A stretch of DNA of 64,000 bases from Corallium rubrum (GCA_964035015.1 OZ036012.1:1378573-1442572); one strand, 5' to 3'. Positions 48,541-60,785 are shown, numbered from the stretch's first letter. Notes: a model not told the origin generated them from the sequence alone. Translations and numbers: made by a program.

Positions 48541-49322
48541 ATGGTTCAGGGGTGGCGCCAGGAATTCCCAACACAAGGCTAGGGCTAAGGTCTCCGACAT
48601 GAAGGCTAGTAGGGGGGTCTGGGAGAAAACAATTTCAAACTTTGAACGTCTAAAATACTGTCATTTGCAGCTAAGTGGAAACACCGCCCGTCAAAACATG
48701 TTCAAAACATGTTCAAAAGTTAACCGTTTTGAAATTGACACCGTGGGATTGGGAAGACGTGATTGGCTAAGAGCACAAACATGTACGTATCGAAGAGAAA
48801 CATCATATGTTTTCAAGGAAAACTTTTATGTTTGCCTTTGAAATAGAACATGTTTTGATGGGTGGTGTTTCCACTTAGGTGCAAGCGACTGTAGCTTTTT
48901 CCAGTCTTTTCAGCGTGAAATTATTGCAATAACCGACAAACTACATAATCTATTTTCAAACTATTAATAGAGAAAAATCTGTTGAACACCTAGTGCATGG
49001 ACTGGTCATTAACCTTTGACATTTTCGTTCAATATTGCAGACAGAACATGGAATTTTGTGTGTTGTAATTATTATTATCAGCTTCTACACAATATAATAT
49101 ACCGTATACTGTATTTCCAAAAAATCTGGTGTATCGGAATTCAGAAGTCTTGTCAGCTTGTCAGAACGACAGAATTCGGAAAGGTGTTGCAGGGCACGAG
49201 GTGTTGTGTTACTGTGAACAATTTTGACGCCCCCTTTAAGCTTTGGCGCCCCCTAAAAAATCTTCACTGGGCCATGGTCCCCCCCCTGCCCCCCCCCCCC
49301 CCCCCCTGCCAGCACGCCACTG
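48471..49322. mobile_element. Non-autonomous hAT element, 852 bp, 8-bp target duplication
   Basis: The termini CAGTGGCGTGCTGGC and GCCAGCACGCCACTG are perfect 15-bp inverted repeats. CTGGTCGA flanks both sides (48463-48470 and 49323-49330). It carries C-rich subterminal runs and no transposase. Its left end is present again in the upstream duplicate at 48284. Confidence 0.9.
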
Positions 49323-49330
49323 CTGGTCGA

Positions 49331-49736
49331 TCGCGTTTACGCATGTGGAAAAACCAGCCCAGTAACGTACCGAAGAAGACAAAGGATTTCGGTGAAAACT
49401 GGCAGACGTTTATCTGACAGGTTTGCTGAACATCTTCGTTCCGTGAGGAACAGTGATGTTGACAAGCCTGTCGCCCGACATTTTACTAGTGCCAACCATT
49501 GTATTTCGGACATGAAAGTTTGTGCCATCTCACTCAGTACTTCATGTAATTATCTACGAATGTCATGTTTTGAGAAGTGCTCAAAACAAGATGGGGCGGA
49601 TCATGCGCAGAACACGCTGGATATCACCTTTAAAAATAGTCGACCAACATTTTTAAATGCATGGCTTTACAAAATTAAGAATTTAGAATATAAACACCCC
49701 TTAAAATACTCGTTTATAGCCTCGTGTTCTATTTAA
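49331..49736 (+). pseudogene. Penelope-like element, C-terminal GIY-YIG endonuclease part
   Basis: The frame to the stop at 49734 carries TGRRLSDRFAEHLRSVRNSD and KPVARHFTSANH, characteristic of the GIY-YIG endonuclease after the reverse transcriptase in Penelope-like elements. The GIY/YIG start itself is missing: the frame is cut 5' at the hAT MITE. The last ~70 residues (FEKCSKQDGADHAQNTLDIT...) seem complete. Confidence 0.75.
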
Positions 49737-50375
49737 GAAATAGAAAACATTTTCCGTGTTTCCATAGAGTTTTAGTATACACCCAACCATCGTCTATTAC
49801 AAATCCTGCATTCTGATTGGCTACTCAACCGTTGTATATTCGTGATGGACAACGTTTGAGAAAAATGAAAACAAACCTGAAAAAATATGGCAGTAAACTC
49901 TCGTTTTGCAGACGTTTCGGAGGAATTTTTTGAGAGTTTGATAGAAATTTAAAATTCTATCCCTGAGAAAACTAAAAACGCCACAAAATATGGCATGAAG
50001 ATTTTTAATGGTAAGGAACGAAATACAATTAAACCGTATTTTATTAATTAAATCTGCTTTTACTTGCCGCTCACGAGTGGTTAAATAACACAACATTTTC
50101 GTCAGTTTGCACCAGAAAAACTGTATTTTTTAGAGTAGGTATAGGGTGTATACTAAAACAATTAGACAACTCGTCCTCGTTGACTATTCGCTCATAGACA
50201 ACTCGGGCTCGTTGTCTAATTGTTAAATAGAAACACGAGTGGAAGTTTGGGAGAACGAGAAATTGTAGTGGGAACACGAACCCGCAGGGCGAGTGTTTCC
50301 ACGCTATTTCGAGTTCTCCCACAAGTGTTTCTATTACTGTATGGGAACACGGAAAAAATGTTTTCTATTTCCTTT
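49735..50375. repeat. Foldback element after the Penelope fragment
   Basis: Outer inverted repeats AAATAGAAAACATTTT...CCGTGTT at 49735-49767 and 50330-50373; inner pair GTTTTAGTATACACCC near 49767 and its complement near 50146. It contains no gene. Confidence 0.6.
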
Positions 50376-51043
50376 ATAAAATAACCTGTCGAAAATAGGT
50401 ATAGAACGTAAAAATAATCACTGCATCAAAGTGTAAGTTCTCCTTATTCTTCATAATGGCGTATGATGGCGTACTGGATGGCGTATAATGGCGTATCCTA
50501 CACCGTAATGATGGCGTATTGAATGGCGTGGACCTTGCTGTGTTTCCGTAAAGTTATAGAAACACGGCTTTCAACCAATCGCGGCGCTTGTTCTCAAAAA
50601 AACACTGCTGCTGATGTTGTAAATATTACATAAAATAACAAAAAACAACGTACTGTTCTTAAACTAAAGTTTCATGTACCGACATTCCGGTTACACCACA
50701 CGATACATTTTCACTTAAATTAAAATTACTCGATCACATCTTTAAATACATGTGGCTTTACAAAAAAAATTATTTAGAACTATAGACTATCGCCTAATGC
50801 GATAGAGATTCAATTCGATAAAAAATTAAAATTTTCTAATACAATTTCATATCTAGATTGTTATTTTAAATGTTATCTTTTTCATTATTGCAATATGCCA
50901 TTACCAAAGACAATGTTATTGTAAGAATTGTAGCTATTGATATACCAGGCGGAAAGCGTAGTCTAGTCAAGAAGATAATTTCCCAGCAAATAATTTTCAA
51001 AAAAGCCATAACGATAAGGTTTGGAAAAACATAATTTAATTAA

Positions 51044-51090
51044 CTAACGTTTCGTCACTATTCAAGTAACATCTTCAGAGTGATAAATAT
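51044..51090 (-). ncRNA. Hammerhead-like motif, inverted arm
   Basis: Minus-strand mirror of the motif at 51473-51511, with the same core CTGAAGA, stem II GTTAC/GTGAC and GAAACGTT. Stem I is only about 3 bp, so activity is doubtful. Confidence 0.5.
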
Positions 51091-51472
51091 TTACACGATT
51101 TCGACTAATATACTTAACTGATACAAAAATAGATGTGATGAAATATGGCCCTTACAGGGAGAACACTCTCCATTTCTCAACTTTCAGCCGTTTTATCTCA
51201 CTCTAGGAATAAAGACCATCCCATATCTTTTTCAGATTTTAGTATTTTAGCTTCGGGAAATTCCCAACTTGATGTTCTCATCAAAGAAAGTTTATTCATC
51301 TCTCAAGTCAACCCTATTCTCAATAACAATATCCGTTCCTTTCCTTTAACACTATTTTAATCTCTATCACTGATTCTTCAACTCCCTACCACTCCCTTTT
51401 CCTTCTCTTATTTCATCACATCTATTTTTGTATCAGTTAAGTATATTAGTCGAAATCGTGTAAATATTTATC

Positions 51473-51511
51473 ACTCTGAAGATGTTACTTGAATAGTGAC
51501 GAAACGTTAGT
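51473..51511 (+). ncRNA. Hammerhead-like motif, 3' arm
   Basis: ACT, core CTGAAGA (51476-51482), spacer T, stem II GTTAC(TTGAATA)GTGAC with one wobble, GAAA, CG, TT, AGT. The order and spacing fit a type I hammerhead with minimal stem III and cleavage triplet GTT. Stem I is short (3 bp). Confidence 0.5.
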
Positions 51512-51979
51512 TAATTAAATTATGTTTTTCCAAACCTTATCGTTATGGCTTTTTTGAAAATTATTGTAAGACTTTTAGTGGGCCAGGTTTGGTCTAGTTA
51601 GTCAGGCTGCTAACCACTTCGTTCTATAAAGCAAATTACAAAGCATTTTTAACACTTTGAAACCTGAAGACAAGTCTTTAGTATTTTATTCCGCCTAACG
51701 CCAGACGATTTTATTTCAGCACAGGGAGAGGTCCAGACCTCAGAAATTAGAAAATAAAGAGAAAATGGACGCCCGTGTTATAAATATAGCCTGATGCAAA
51801 CACGAGAGTGAGTTGGGAGAATTGAAAAGTTTAAGTGAACCTGAGCTGTATAGGGTTATAGAAACACGAGTGGAAGTTTGGGAGAGAAACATCTTCTATT
51901 TTCTCTGAGAAACCCCTAGTATCTTTTCGGCATAGCAAAAACATCTGGGAAAACGTTGTTCACAGCTCACTGCAGCAAG

Positions 51980-52784
51980 CACTGCATCAAAGTGTAAGTT
52001 CTCCTTATTCTTCATAATGGCGTATGATGGCGCACTGGATGGTGTATAATGGCGTATCCTACACCGTAATGATGGCGTATTGAATGGCGTGGACCTTGCC
52101 GTGTTTCCATAAAGTTATAGAAACACGGCTTTCAACCAATCGCCGCGCTTGTTTTCAAAATGTTATTTTATAAAAAACACTGCTGCTCATGTTGTAAATA
52201 TTACATAAAATAACAAAAAACAACGTACTGTTTTTAAACTAAAGTTTCATGTACCGACATTCCGGTTATACCACACGATACATTTTCACTTGAATTAAAA
52301 TTACTCGATCACATTTTTAAATACATGTGGCTTTACAAAAATAATTATTTAAAACTATAGACTATCGCCTAATGCGATAGAGATTCAATTCGATAAAAAA
52401 TTAAAATTTTCTAATACAATTTCATATCTAGATTGTTATTTTAAATGTTATCTTTTTCATTATTGCAATATGTCATTACCAAAGACAATGTTATTGTAAG
52501 ACTTTTAGTGGGCCAGGTTTGGTCGGGTTAGTCAGGCTGCTAACCACTTCGTTCTATAAAGCAAATTACAAAGCATTTTTAACACTTTGAAACCTGAAGA
52601 CAAGCCTTTAGTGTTTTATTCCGCCTAACGCCAGACGATTTTATTTCAGCACAGGGAGAGGTCCAGACCTCAGAAATTAGAAAATAAATAGAAAATGGAC
52701 GCCCGTGTTATAAATATAGCCTGATGCAAACACGAGAGTGAGTTGGGAGAATTTAAAAGTTTAAGTGAACCTGAGCTGTATAGG
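51980..52784. repeat. Segmental duplication, copy 2 (empty site)
   Basis: Close copy of 50419-51854 without the Penelope insertion. It retains GTTATTGTAAGACTTTTAG uninterrupted at 52490-52508. Confidence 0.9.
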
Positions 52785-52959
52785 CGAGGCTTTACACATG
52801 AAGGACTTTCGAATTCTCCCAAACTCACTGACGAGTGTTTGAATCGGGTTATATAAACACAGGGCATCCATTTTCTATTTCTTTAGTGAAATTTTAATAT
52901 TTTAACAAATAAAACATGAAGCTCCGTGCATATGTACATGCATGTACTCTTATAAAGGC

Positions 52960-53340
52960 ACGTTTGACGTCATTTGAACACGAAAGAAGTTGAGTAGAGG
53001 CACGAGGCGATAGCCTTTACACTTCTTTCGTGTTAAAATGACTTCAAAAACTCATTAATAATTCATGAGGAAAACACAAAAGAAAATTATGACCGTATCG
53101 TATCTTTATATGTGATAAAGATTTCTCCTGATTCACATAAACTTTAGCTTTGATTTTCTCGGCTTAGACAAGGTTATTTTTCAAACTAACTCCGCCAATC
53201 AACTTACCAAGTGGTTCGTTTTTGAAGCCGTATAATAAACTCGCAGTTCGTGTTTTATCAGATATAAAAACACTCGGCTTCGCCTCGTGTCTTTATATCT
53301 GATAAAACACTTCTGCTCGTTTATTATACAGTACATCAAA
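52960..53340. repeat. Palindromic repeats shared with 19.0-19.3 kb
   Basis: A hairpin at about 52970-53045 (GAACACGAAAGAAGT / ACTTCTTTCGTGTT) is followed by the AACTCATTAATAATTCATGAGG block and a second hairpin (GTTTTATCAGATAT / ATATCTGATAAAAC) at 53250-53312. Copies of the last two lie at 19020-19290. Confidence 0.65.
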
Positions 53341-53559
53341 TGTACCTTTATACCTAAGAAATGGTTTATGCTCCATCGAGTTATGGATGCATACGGGAAG
53401 TTGGGAGAGCACAAAAAATGTTACATTTTCACAACTGCTCCTGGTTTAGTCATGAAGAAAACACAAAAGAAATCATGACCATGAAGGAGGTGTGTATCTA
53501 ATACAAACCACACGTGGTTGTATCATTTGATAGAACCACTAGTGGTTAATTGTATATCA

Positions 53560-54263
53560 GGTCTATCTCAGCCGCGCGATATTGCCCCAACAGGCTTTGC
53601 GAGTTGTCTCTATTAAATCACCATTTTATCGAAAAATTACGTCTATGGCACCTATGTCTGACTACGTGTTCTTCGAAAGAAACAACAAGGAATCAATCTT
53701 TCGGCGATATTAGACATTGTATGGCCGTTTTTAATAGCGAAACAGAATAGCCAATTTAGAAACCCACCAGGATCTGTCGTTGAAATATTTATAAAAGGTA
53801 AGCTGTCTGGTTTGCTTTGTTATTGCCTGGATTATGTATTATTGTTGTGTTTGTGTTAATAAAGTTTGCTAAATAAACTCGATGTGATTCTTGACTGTGT
53901 GGATAGTTTTAATAGTTCCTTGGTACGTTCGCTTGTTGTCGATCGTCTGGCAAATAATGCAAAAAATACTGATAAACAACTATGTGTTTTGCACGTCTAG
54001 ATTACCGCCGTGAAGTTAGCTGCCGGTTCGCCGCTCGGCTGCTGCACCACGCTTTTTCACCCTAACGACTGGCGAACTGGCAGCTAACTTTTTAATACCT
54101 CGGGTTTCTAATCTACCGAATAGGTTATTTTGTACTTTTTAACAAACACTTAATATGTGCACGCTGTTGCACTGTTTCGTGCATGGGCTATGCCAAGCTG
54201 CATTGCTATAGCCTGAGTGAACGCCTAAGCAGGCGTCTTCTTCTTCTTCTTCTTTTTTTTCTT

Positions 54264-54294
<31 letters not shown>

Positions 54295-54400
54295 GGTCGT
54301 CGTGATCATTAGTCTCCCAGCCGCGCGATATTGCCCAACAGGCTTTGCGAGTTTTATAAAAGGTAAGCTGTCTTGTTAATAACTTAATATTTCCAATGTC
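53560..54400. repeat. Duplicated CCGCGCGATATTGCC segment
   Basis: CAGCCGCGCGATATTGCC..AACAGGCTTTGCGAGT followed by TTATAAAAGGTAAGCTGTCT occurs at about 53570-53812 with 190 bp between the two parts, and at 54320-54382 with that middle removed. The first copy has an acceptor- and donor-like boundary (CAG|CCGCGC ... AAAG|GTAAGC), but no long frame crosses it. A C/T-rich run and a G-run lie at 54233-54292. Confidence 0.5.
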
Positions 54401-54429
54401 ATTGATTGTCAATGTTTACAGTTTTTTTA

Positions 54430-55280
54430 TACCATGTTCAAACCATTTTGTTTACCATTGAGAAGTTTACCCTGCGTGTTTATAAATAGATCCGTTGTTT
54501 TCTTAATTTGCAGTAATAACTGTGGTGTATAAATTGAACTGATGATTGATGAACTCAAGCTATTGAATAACCATAGTCACATAGACGTGAATACATGTAT
54601 CCTCAAATAAAACAAATCTCTTAAAAATTGACATTATGATTTAATACTATACTGTATAGCTAATAGCTTGGATTGATATTTGTTCATGTAATAATCAGTA
54701 CTAATCACTCAAGATTTTGAGCCTTAGACCCTGGGGTTGTCTGGACACATTATGACATATTATAGGCGAGTATTTATGCTTGAGTTAAAGCTTGCAACTA
54801 AATTGTCATCGGACATCTTTCAAAACATTGGAAGCAAGACATTTTCCATGTTTGGATAGCTAGTGATCCAAACATGGGTATTCACCAATCAGCACTCGTG
54901 TAACACAAGAAAATACCATTGTACAGTATAGGAATTCTACGTTGTCCCAATCGAAGATTGTCCATGCATGTATAATATTAATCAATAAAAAATTGAAAAA
55001 TTGTGCTTTGTAAAACAAGCGAGTGGGCTCTCTAACTGACTTTCCAACAGGCCCTTCGCCGCAGTCAACGCCAATTACGCCATAGGCAATTGCCCATGGC
55101 AATAATTACCCACTAAATAATGAAAGTAGCCCGAGTTAACGCCTAGCGGGCGCCTTGTTACTACCAAAGACGTTGTTTGGAGGCTTGGCATATCAATAGT
55201 CCCAACGCTCCATTAAATCGTGATGGCGGCGGTATAATGTGGGAAGCCTGTTTGCATCTTGTTGATTTATAGCGATATCA
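54430..55280. other. Intergenic, no gene recognised
   Basis: AT-rich sequence. Short minus-strand frames around 54860-55100 show no domain. Confidence 0.45.
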
Positions 55281-55289
55281 TTGTTTCTA

Positions 55290-55400
55290 TGAGAGTATAA
55301 ATATGGGACCTGTCTTCACAACGATTACCCCTGATGAAGAGTTAGTCTAGACACTAGGTCGGAGTGTCGAAACGTTACGTCATGAACAGTAACTTTTTGA
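55290..55400 (+). mobile_element. Penelope-type 3' region with altered hammerhead
   Basis: Homologous to 18057-18245 on the other strand. It reads CTGATGA, then about 14 extra bases, a perfect stem GACACT(AGGTCGG)AGTGTC, then GAAACGTT. The extra bases between core and stem II would disrupt folding, so it is probably a dead copy. Confidence 0.5.
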
Positions 55401-55437
55401 GCTACGTTCAAAAAACTTTTAAGCGGGTAGCGTTAAG

Positions 55438-55643
55438 TAATATTTCATAAACGAGTGCGAGTGTTTTACCAGGGTTTCCAAACACGCGAGAACAATTGAA
55501 TTCACGAGGCTGTTCACCAAGCGATTTTTATAATTGTTCTCGAGAGTTTGTAAAACACGAGGCAAACAGTCGAGTGAATTCAATTGTTCTCAAGTGTTTG
55601 GAAACCCTGGTAAAACGCGAGCCACGAGTTTATGAAATAACTT
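55438..55643. mobile_element. Palindromic MITE with ~65-bp arms
   Basis: The left arm from TATTTCATAAACGAGTGCG to GAACAATTGAATTCAC mirrors the right arm GTGAATTCAATTGTTC to GTTTATGAAATAA. The centre is about 60 bp. No coding content. Confidence 0.75.
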
Positions 55644-55649
55644 CTCAGG

Positions 55650-57980
55650 ATAACCTAACTTAATTGGTTTCTGTGTTGAGTTTTGCATTTATAATTTAGA
55701 ATTGTGGTAATGATACAGTTTTCTTTGTTTTGACTGTTTTTATAATTTAGAAATGTTGTAATGTACACTTTTTATTGTTTTTGATTGGCTAAATTAGCTC
55801 ATGAATTTTTCATGAGTTTGAGAAGTTATGTTTGACGTCTATTATGTATATTACTTACCTTGTTACTCCTGACTGAATACTGCCTACAAATTGGAAAAGA
55901 CGAGTTAATTAAGAAAACATTTTCTAGATAAAATATTTACGATTTTATAAAAAGTTTTCACTTAAATGACCAAATTTTACCCCATCTATCCACTTACCAA
56001 CCCTGGCCGACCAGGCTTAACTACATATTCCATACAATACGGCCATCCCACTGCGCCATGCAAGTGCTTGTTGAAAGCAATCCAATTAATTTCTTTATTA
56101 TCCAATTGCAGAATTATTTATTAAAAAACTTATTTTATGCTAACAATCCTGCATGACTGCAAGACAATTTTAAACAGCAAAATTAAAAATATATTTGGTT
56201 TCAACCCAAGACCAACACTCACACTAAACACTTAAAGAATCTAGTGTGAGCGTTGTTATGCTAACTACACAGCAAAATCCTAAATTATTTAGTAGCAAGA
56301 ACTAGATTTTTCATTTTTGGCAAATCATTGCTCGAAATAAGAATTTTATCAAAATTGTTTTAGGTAAGAACTGCCAATTCTCGAATTGAGAACAAATTAC
56401 CTAATCAAGATCATGCATTTCTTAAACTAAGCAAAGTTTTACTTGACTAGAATTAACATTATGACTCCTAGGATTATAAATATAGAAGTTAAAGAGCATG
56501 CACTAATGTTGCTTAAGAATACTAAAAATATTTAATTTGAGTTTCTATCAACTATTTTGGTCGTTCTTATTTTAAGAAATTTATTGCTCAAAATAAGAAA
56601 TCGGATAAACATAAGAATTACTAATTCTTAAATTAAGGAAAAATATTCTCAACAAGAATTTGTATTCGTAAATTAGGAAAATTAACATTTGTTTTATGTA
56701 TAAGGTCATTTATACTGATGCTTACATGCAAATTACTTTAATACACAAAAAAGTTAATTGTTAAAAAGTATACACTTATATAATACTTAAAGTATATATA
56801 CTTAAAGTATTACACTTATATATTATAAGTGTAATATAAGAGAGGTTTTGGAGACAAATTATACTAAATTAGGGCCTATATACAAAGTGATTAGCAAGGC
56901 TTTGAAAGCTTTTCGAAAGCATAGTGAATGAATCAAAACAATTTTAAAATAATCAAACATACAATCAATGATCAGTCAATCAATGATCAGTCAATCATAG
57001 ATGAAGATCGAGCATGGCTTTGTAACTTTCCAGGCACTTCGTATATCAAGCCGGAACCCACGCGTATAGTCACGTGGCACATGGCACGGGATTTCACTTA
57101 GCGTACCATTGTCAACAAATTCAGAGCGGAGCCATGCAGTGAGCAGAACATTTATATATCCCACTCGCGTTTATTCGCAAATTGTAAGGTCTTGAAAGGA
57201 AGCGTCTAAAATGAATTCCTTGTTAGAGTTCAAAGTCCAAACGCATGTTATAAAAGTTTCTCTTTTAATTTTAACTGCTTGAAAGTTTCGTTTGATGCGG
57301 TTCACAATCAGTTTAGCGATAAGCTGCTAGTTTCAATGTGCAAAGTTTATTGCGTATATCTAAATGTCAATCGTTTAAAGTTGTTTTGCTGTGATAAGCA
57401 GCGACTAGAATTTGCATACTTTCGGCAATTTTCACGCAAACCACGAGGCAGGAATATTATTTCTTATTTTTGTATTACATATAATAATAAGAGCAAAATA
57501 GGAGCAGAACATACGAGATTGAAAGAGACTGAGGTAGGCTAAATCCATAGTTGATTACTAGTCGCCATATTGTTTGATATCAAAGTTTACATAACACAGC
57601 TATATCGTTCTTCTTAGATAATGGTTTCAGCGATGACAAGGACAATTGAAAAAAATAACAATTCAATTAACAAAAAATAACAAAATCAAAAGTCTGGAAA
57701 ATGATAACTAAGTAATTAAACGGCTGAAACACTATCTGTTAACAGTATTTAATGTCTTAGATATTATTCTATGGATAATGTTAGTTTAGATATTATTCTA
57801 TGCATAATAGCAGTTTCTGAGGTTGAAAATTGCATTTTTTCAACTTTAGAAGAAGCAGCAGGGAGCCACCTTAAACAAGAAGATTTTATAAAAAGAAACA
57901 CTGATGTTTCAGGACGTATTATTATTCATTCATGCATCTAATTCGCTTTCGTTTTCGTTCAAATCAACTCAGTAATTTCC
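55650..57980. other. Intergenic, no gene recognised
   Basis: Very AT-rich. The part at 56290-56690 is rich in AATAAGAATT-type inverted motifs and may be an old MITE. No frame here is convincing. Confidence 0.45.
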
Positions 57981-58261
57981 CGTCAAAACTTGAAAGTCAT
58001 CAAAAAAGTTCGTAATGCCCTCTCACAGTGCCGAGAGGGCATTACGGCTTTTTGCGGCCCTCTCAGCAACCATTCGGCGTACACCGTTTGGCGTAATGAC
58101 CCGAAAACAAGCTCAGCCAGAACAGGTCATGTTGCTCGCATCAGCAAATTGGTGGATGCCTCATGGCGAGAAATAATGGTCACGCATGCGCGTAATGCAG
58201 GCCCACTTACACAAATTTCGACTAGAAAAGTTCTGCAAGATTAATAGGACTTACATAGAGG

Positions 58262-59070
58262 ATGCGTGAAACAATCGTCGTAGCAGTGTACGTTTCTCAG
58301 TTGCCCTGTCCATCTAAACCAATTTGTTGGTGATCACCTTAAGTTGGTTTTAACTAACAACGGTTTTCCTGAGAAGATGATTCAAGCTTCTATGACACCA
58401 TCGGTACATCCAGAGCTGAATACACAGCCCAGAGCAAGAACCACCTTCAGTTTCCCTACCGTATATCGGACCAGCATCTCACAAGATTGAGAGGATTCTA
58501 AATCGTGCTGGTATGAAGGTATTTCACAGTAGTCAACACAAATTGTTCAAGGTACTTTTCACACATAAAGATGAAGTGGATAGCTTATCTAAGCCCGGAG
58601 TGCATCGCATTCCTTGTGAGTGTGGCTTGGTATACATCGGGGAAACGGGAAGGAATCTCTCAACTCGCCTGAAGGAACACAAGACATGTTGCATAAAAGC
58701 GTAACAAGAAGAGTCTGCTGTGGCCAAGCACGCTTGGAAGTATGACCATCGTGTTAAGTGGGAAGAGTCATCACTCTTAGCCAGCGACAAGCAATACTTC
58801 ACGCGAAGAACAAGAGAATCCATTGAGATCGCCAAACATCACACTATTTCTCAGGAGGGACAGCCATTAAATAGCACGTGGCGTGCCCTATTCGGAGAAC
58901 ATTCTTGATTTTGTTTTCTAATTAATAAAATTAACGTGATACGCCATTGTATTCTTACGTGATTTAATTGATCAGTTGCTTAATTTATAAATGACGTGAG
59001 CCAACAGTTTGTTATTATTGCTCTGATGAAGGCCTGAGTCAACAGGCCGAAAGCTTAGCGAAGAAATATT
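58262..59070 (+). pseudogene. Penelope-like element, GIY-YIG part, one nonsense mutation
   Basis: From about 58480 the frame encodes IERILNRAGMKVFHSSQHKL, then HRIPCECGLVYIGETGRNLS and TRLKEHKTCCIKA, a TAA at 58702-58704, and continues in the same frame with AVAKHAWKYDHRVKWEESS to a stop at 58906. GLVYIGETGR is the GIY-YIG catalytic start and PCECG belongs to the cysteine motif before it. The upstream part is frameshifted. A hammerhead-like motif follows at 59018. Confidence 0.85.
59018..59061 (+). ncRNA. Hammerhead-like motif behind the Penelope fragment
   Basis: Stem I strand TTGCT, core CTGATGA (59023-59029), spacer A, perfect stem II GGCCTG(AGTCAA)CAGGCC, GAAA, a 1-bp stem III (G-C), TT, then AGCGA closing a 5-bp stem I with one wobble. 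The cleavage triplet is CTT. This is one of the better preserved copies, with the same one-base spacer as the other copies of this subtype. Confidence 0.6.
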
Positions 59071-59289
59071 TTACGTGGTGTTTCCACAAAACTTATTCAT
59101 ATTACTTTACCGCCATGAAAACGTTCAAAGAATTAAATATATTGTCATCTTTTGTTATGAGAGTCATATTTGTTTGGTTGATGCAGAGCCAGGCGAAATG
59201 TTTTGGGAAGTCTTTCAGTTTGTCTTTCCGTTTGTGTACTTTCCCTTGATAAACGTCGAAATTATTCAGCGAAACTCAAGCTATACAAC

Positions 59290-59420
59290 AAGGCACTTAA
59301 TGTCTGCTCCCTCGGGAAACCGTTAATTTTGTTTTCCCTCGAGTCTCGATGATTTTGTTTTCCCTCGACTCTCGGGAAAACAAAACTAACTGTTTCCCTC
59401 GGGAGCAGACATTAAGTGTA
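59290..59420. repeat. Palindromic repeat, CTCGGGAAA family
   Basis: CTTAATGTCTGCTCCCTCGG and its complement bound a palindrome with internal TTTTGTTTTCCCTCGA blocks. Related to 45470-45550. Confidence 0.65.
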
Positions 59421-59594
59421 TAACATTCACTGAGCCGGAGGCGAATAATTGTTTTGGTATAAATACACATTTTCGTACTTTTAGGAAGAACATTTTCTTT
59501 TATTAAAATTGTTAATGATTATCGAGAATTAGTCCGAAGTAGCGCGACCAATCAGCGCACGCGATTTTCAATAATCACCTGTGTATTTATACTA

Positions 59595-59735
59595 ATTGAT
59601 AAATTAATGGACGAGGTTGAGCATGATATCAAGAATTAACAAAGCCAAGGTTTATTTTATCGGCTTCGGGCCATAATACAAACCTTGGTTTTAATAATTC
59701 TTAATATCATGCTCAATCTCGTCCAATAATTCCTT
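59595..59735. repeat. Hairpin repeat shared with 19495-19650
   Basis: GGACGAGGTTGAGCATGATA with ATCAAGAATTA and their complements at the other end; loop GGCTTCGGGCC. Likely a MITE. Confidence 0.65.
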
Positions 59736-60211
59736 TTTTTATTTAACGGGGTCGAACGCCGTTCGAACTATTGCCGCTACAAGTTTCAACTCACTAAAGG
59801 TATAGACAACATGAGAGATGAACTGTCAAAAGTAAATTTATTTTAATGATTTACGGCACTGTACACCTATCACGAAATAGGCCGAATCCCGCTTTTTACC
59901 GCACTTTCACACAGTCATCTTGAGGGAAGTTGGTTCGCGCGTTATTTTTGATTGATATCACAATACATCTGTCAAGATTCGCGTGCAATTCTCGCGAGAA
60001 GGTGCGGTAATTAAAATGGGTGAAATCGTGGGATACTGTATATTTCGCGATAGGTGTATAAGTTAAAATACAGCAACATTTTCCAAGTTTATATAACAAA
60101 TACAACAATAACAACTTACTATTTTCCGACGAGGAGGAAGATGCATGAGGCGGAGCCAAAACCCACGGTGTGGACAAGTCCGTGAAGCTTGAAAAGAAAA
60201 AAATAATATAT

Positions 60212-60750
60212 ACCGTAATTATTCGAATAAACGCCTCCCTCGAATAAACGCCGCCCTCGAATAAACCGCGCAGGGACAAGCAAAAATATTATTAAACGCC
60301 GCCCTAGAATAAACGCCGCACCTGAAGCGCCAAAAATTTAATAAACGCCGCGGCGTTTATTCGGTACTTATCTTTAAAAAATAAGACAACATTAAATCTA
60401 AAGCAGTCTTGGATATTTATTCTTCTCGATTACAATGTTATTTAGTTCAAAGTGGCTATACTTCATAGCTTTGCTACTTAGTTCTCTCTCTAAAACTTCT
60501 GCTATGCGCAGTTCCGTGGTGACAGCCGAGAATTTTGCCGGTACAACTAGTCCGAAACAGTTCAATTTTCATATATATTTATATATATTTAAAAGACATA
60601 TGAATTTTATTCTTAGTTTTTTAATAAATTCACAGTTGTTACAAAATTTGCAATAAACGCCGCCCTCGAATAAACGCCGCCCTCGAATAAACGCCGCACC
60701 TGAAGCGCCAAAAATTTAATAAACGCCGCGGCGTTTATTCGAATAATTAC

Positions 60751-60752
<2 letters not shown>
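60212..60752. mobile_element. Inverted-repeat element with AATAAACGCC ends
   Basis: Starts ACCGTAATTATTCGAATAAA and ends with its complement. TA/TATA lies outside both ends. Several CGCCGCCCTCGAATAAACG subrepeats lie inside each end. A frame at 60435-60656 looks like a signal peptide but lies wholly inside the element. Confidence 0.6.

Positions 60753-60753
<1 letters not shown>

Positions 60754-60783
<30 letters not shown>
60754..60783. repeat. (TA)n microsatellite
   Basis: Short TA tract between the inverted-repeat element and the Penelope insertion. Confidence 0.9.

Positions 60784-60785
<2 letters not shown>

Larger units (their letters stand above)
50927..51560 (+). mobile_element. Penelope-like insertion, 634 bp, with inverted 3' arm
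   Basis: TTATTGTAAGA flanks both sides (50916-50926 and 51561-51571) and occurs once in the uninterrupted duplicate at 52491-52501, so the boundaries are exact. The + part (51145-51360) encodes the C-terminus of a Penelope protein (FSDFSILASG, LIKESLFISQVNPILN). The 3' region (51409-51557) is repeated in inverted orientation at 50989-51147. Each arm has a hammerhead-like motif. Confidence 0.88.
50419..51854. repeat. Segmental duplication, copy 1 (with insertion)
   Basis: About 790 bp of shared sequence, interrupted by a 634-bp Penelope fragment at 50927-51560. It starts CACTGCATCAAAGTGTAAG, includes ATGGCGTATGATGGCG repeats, and ends GAACCTGAGCTGTATAGG. Copy 2 is 51980-52784. Confidence 0.9.

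Noticed and set aside
51145-51360. Small independent gene
   Set aside because: The frame is the C-terminus of a Penelope-like protein inside an insertion with mapped boundaries.
60435-60656. Signal-peptide-like exon (frame starting MLFSSKWLYFIALLL)
   Set aside because: It lies wholly inside an inverted-repeat element, and no downstream exon or domain supports it.
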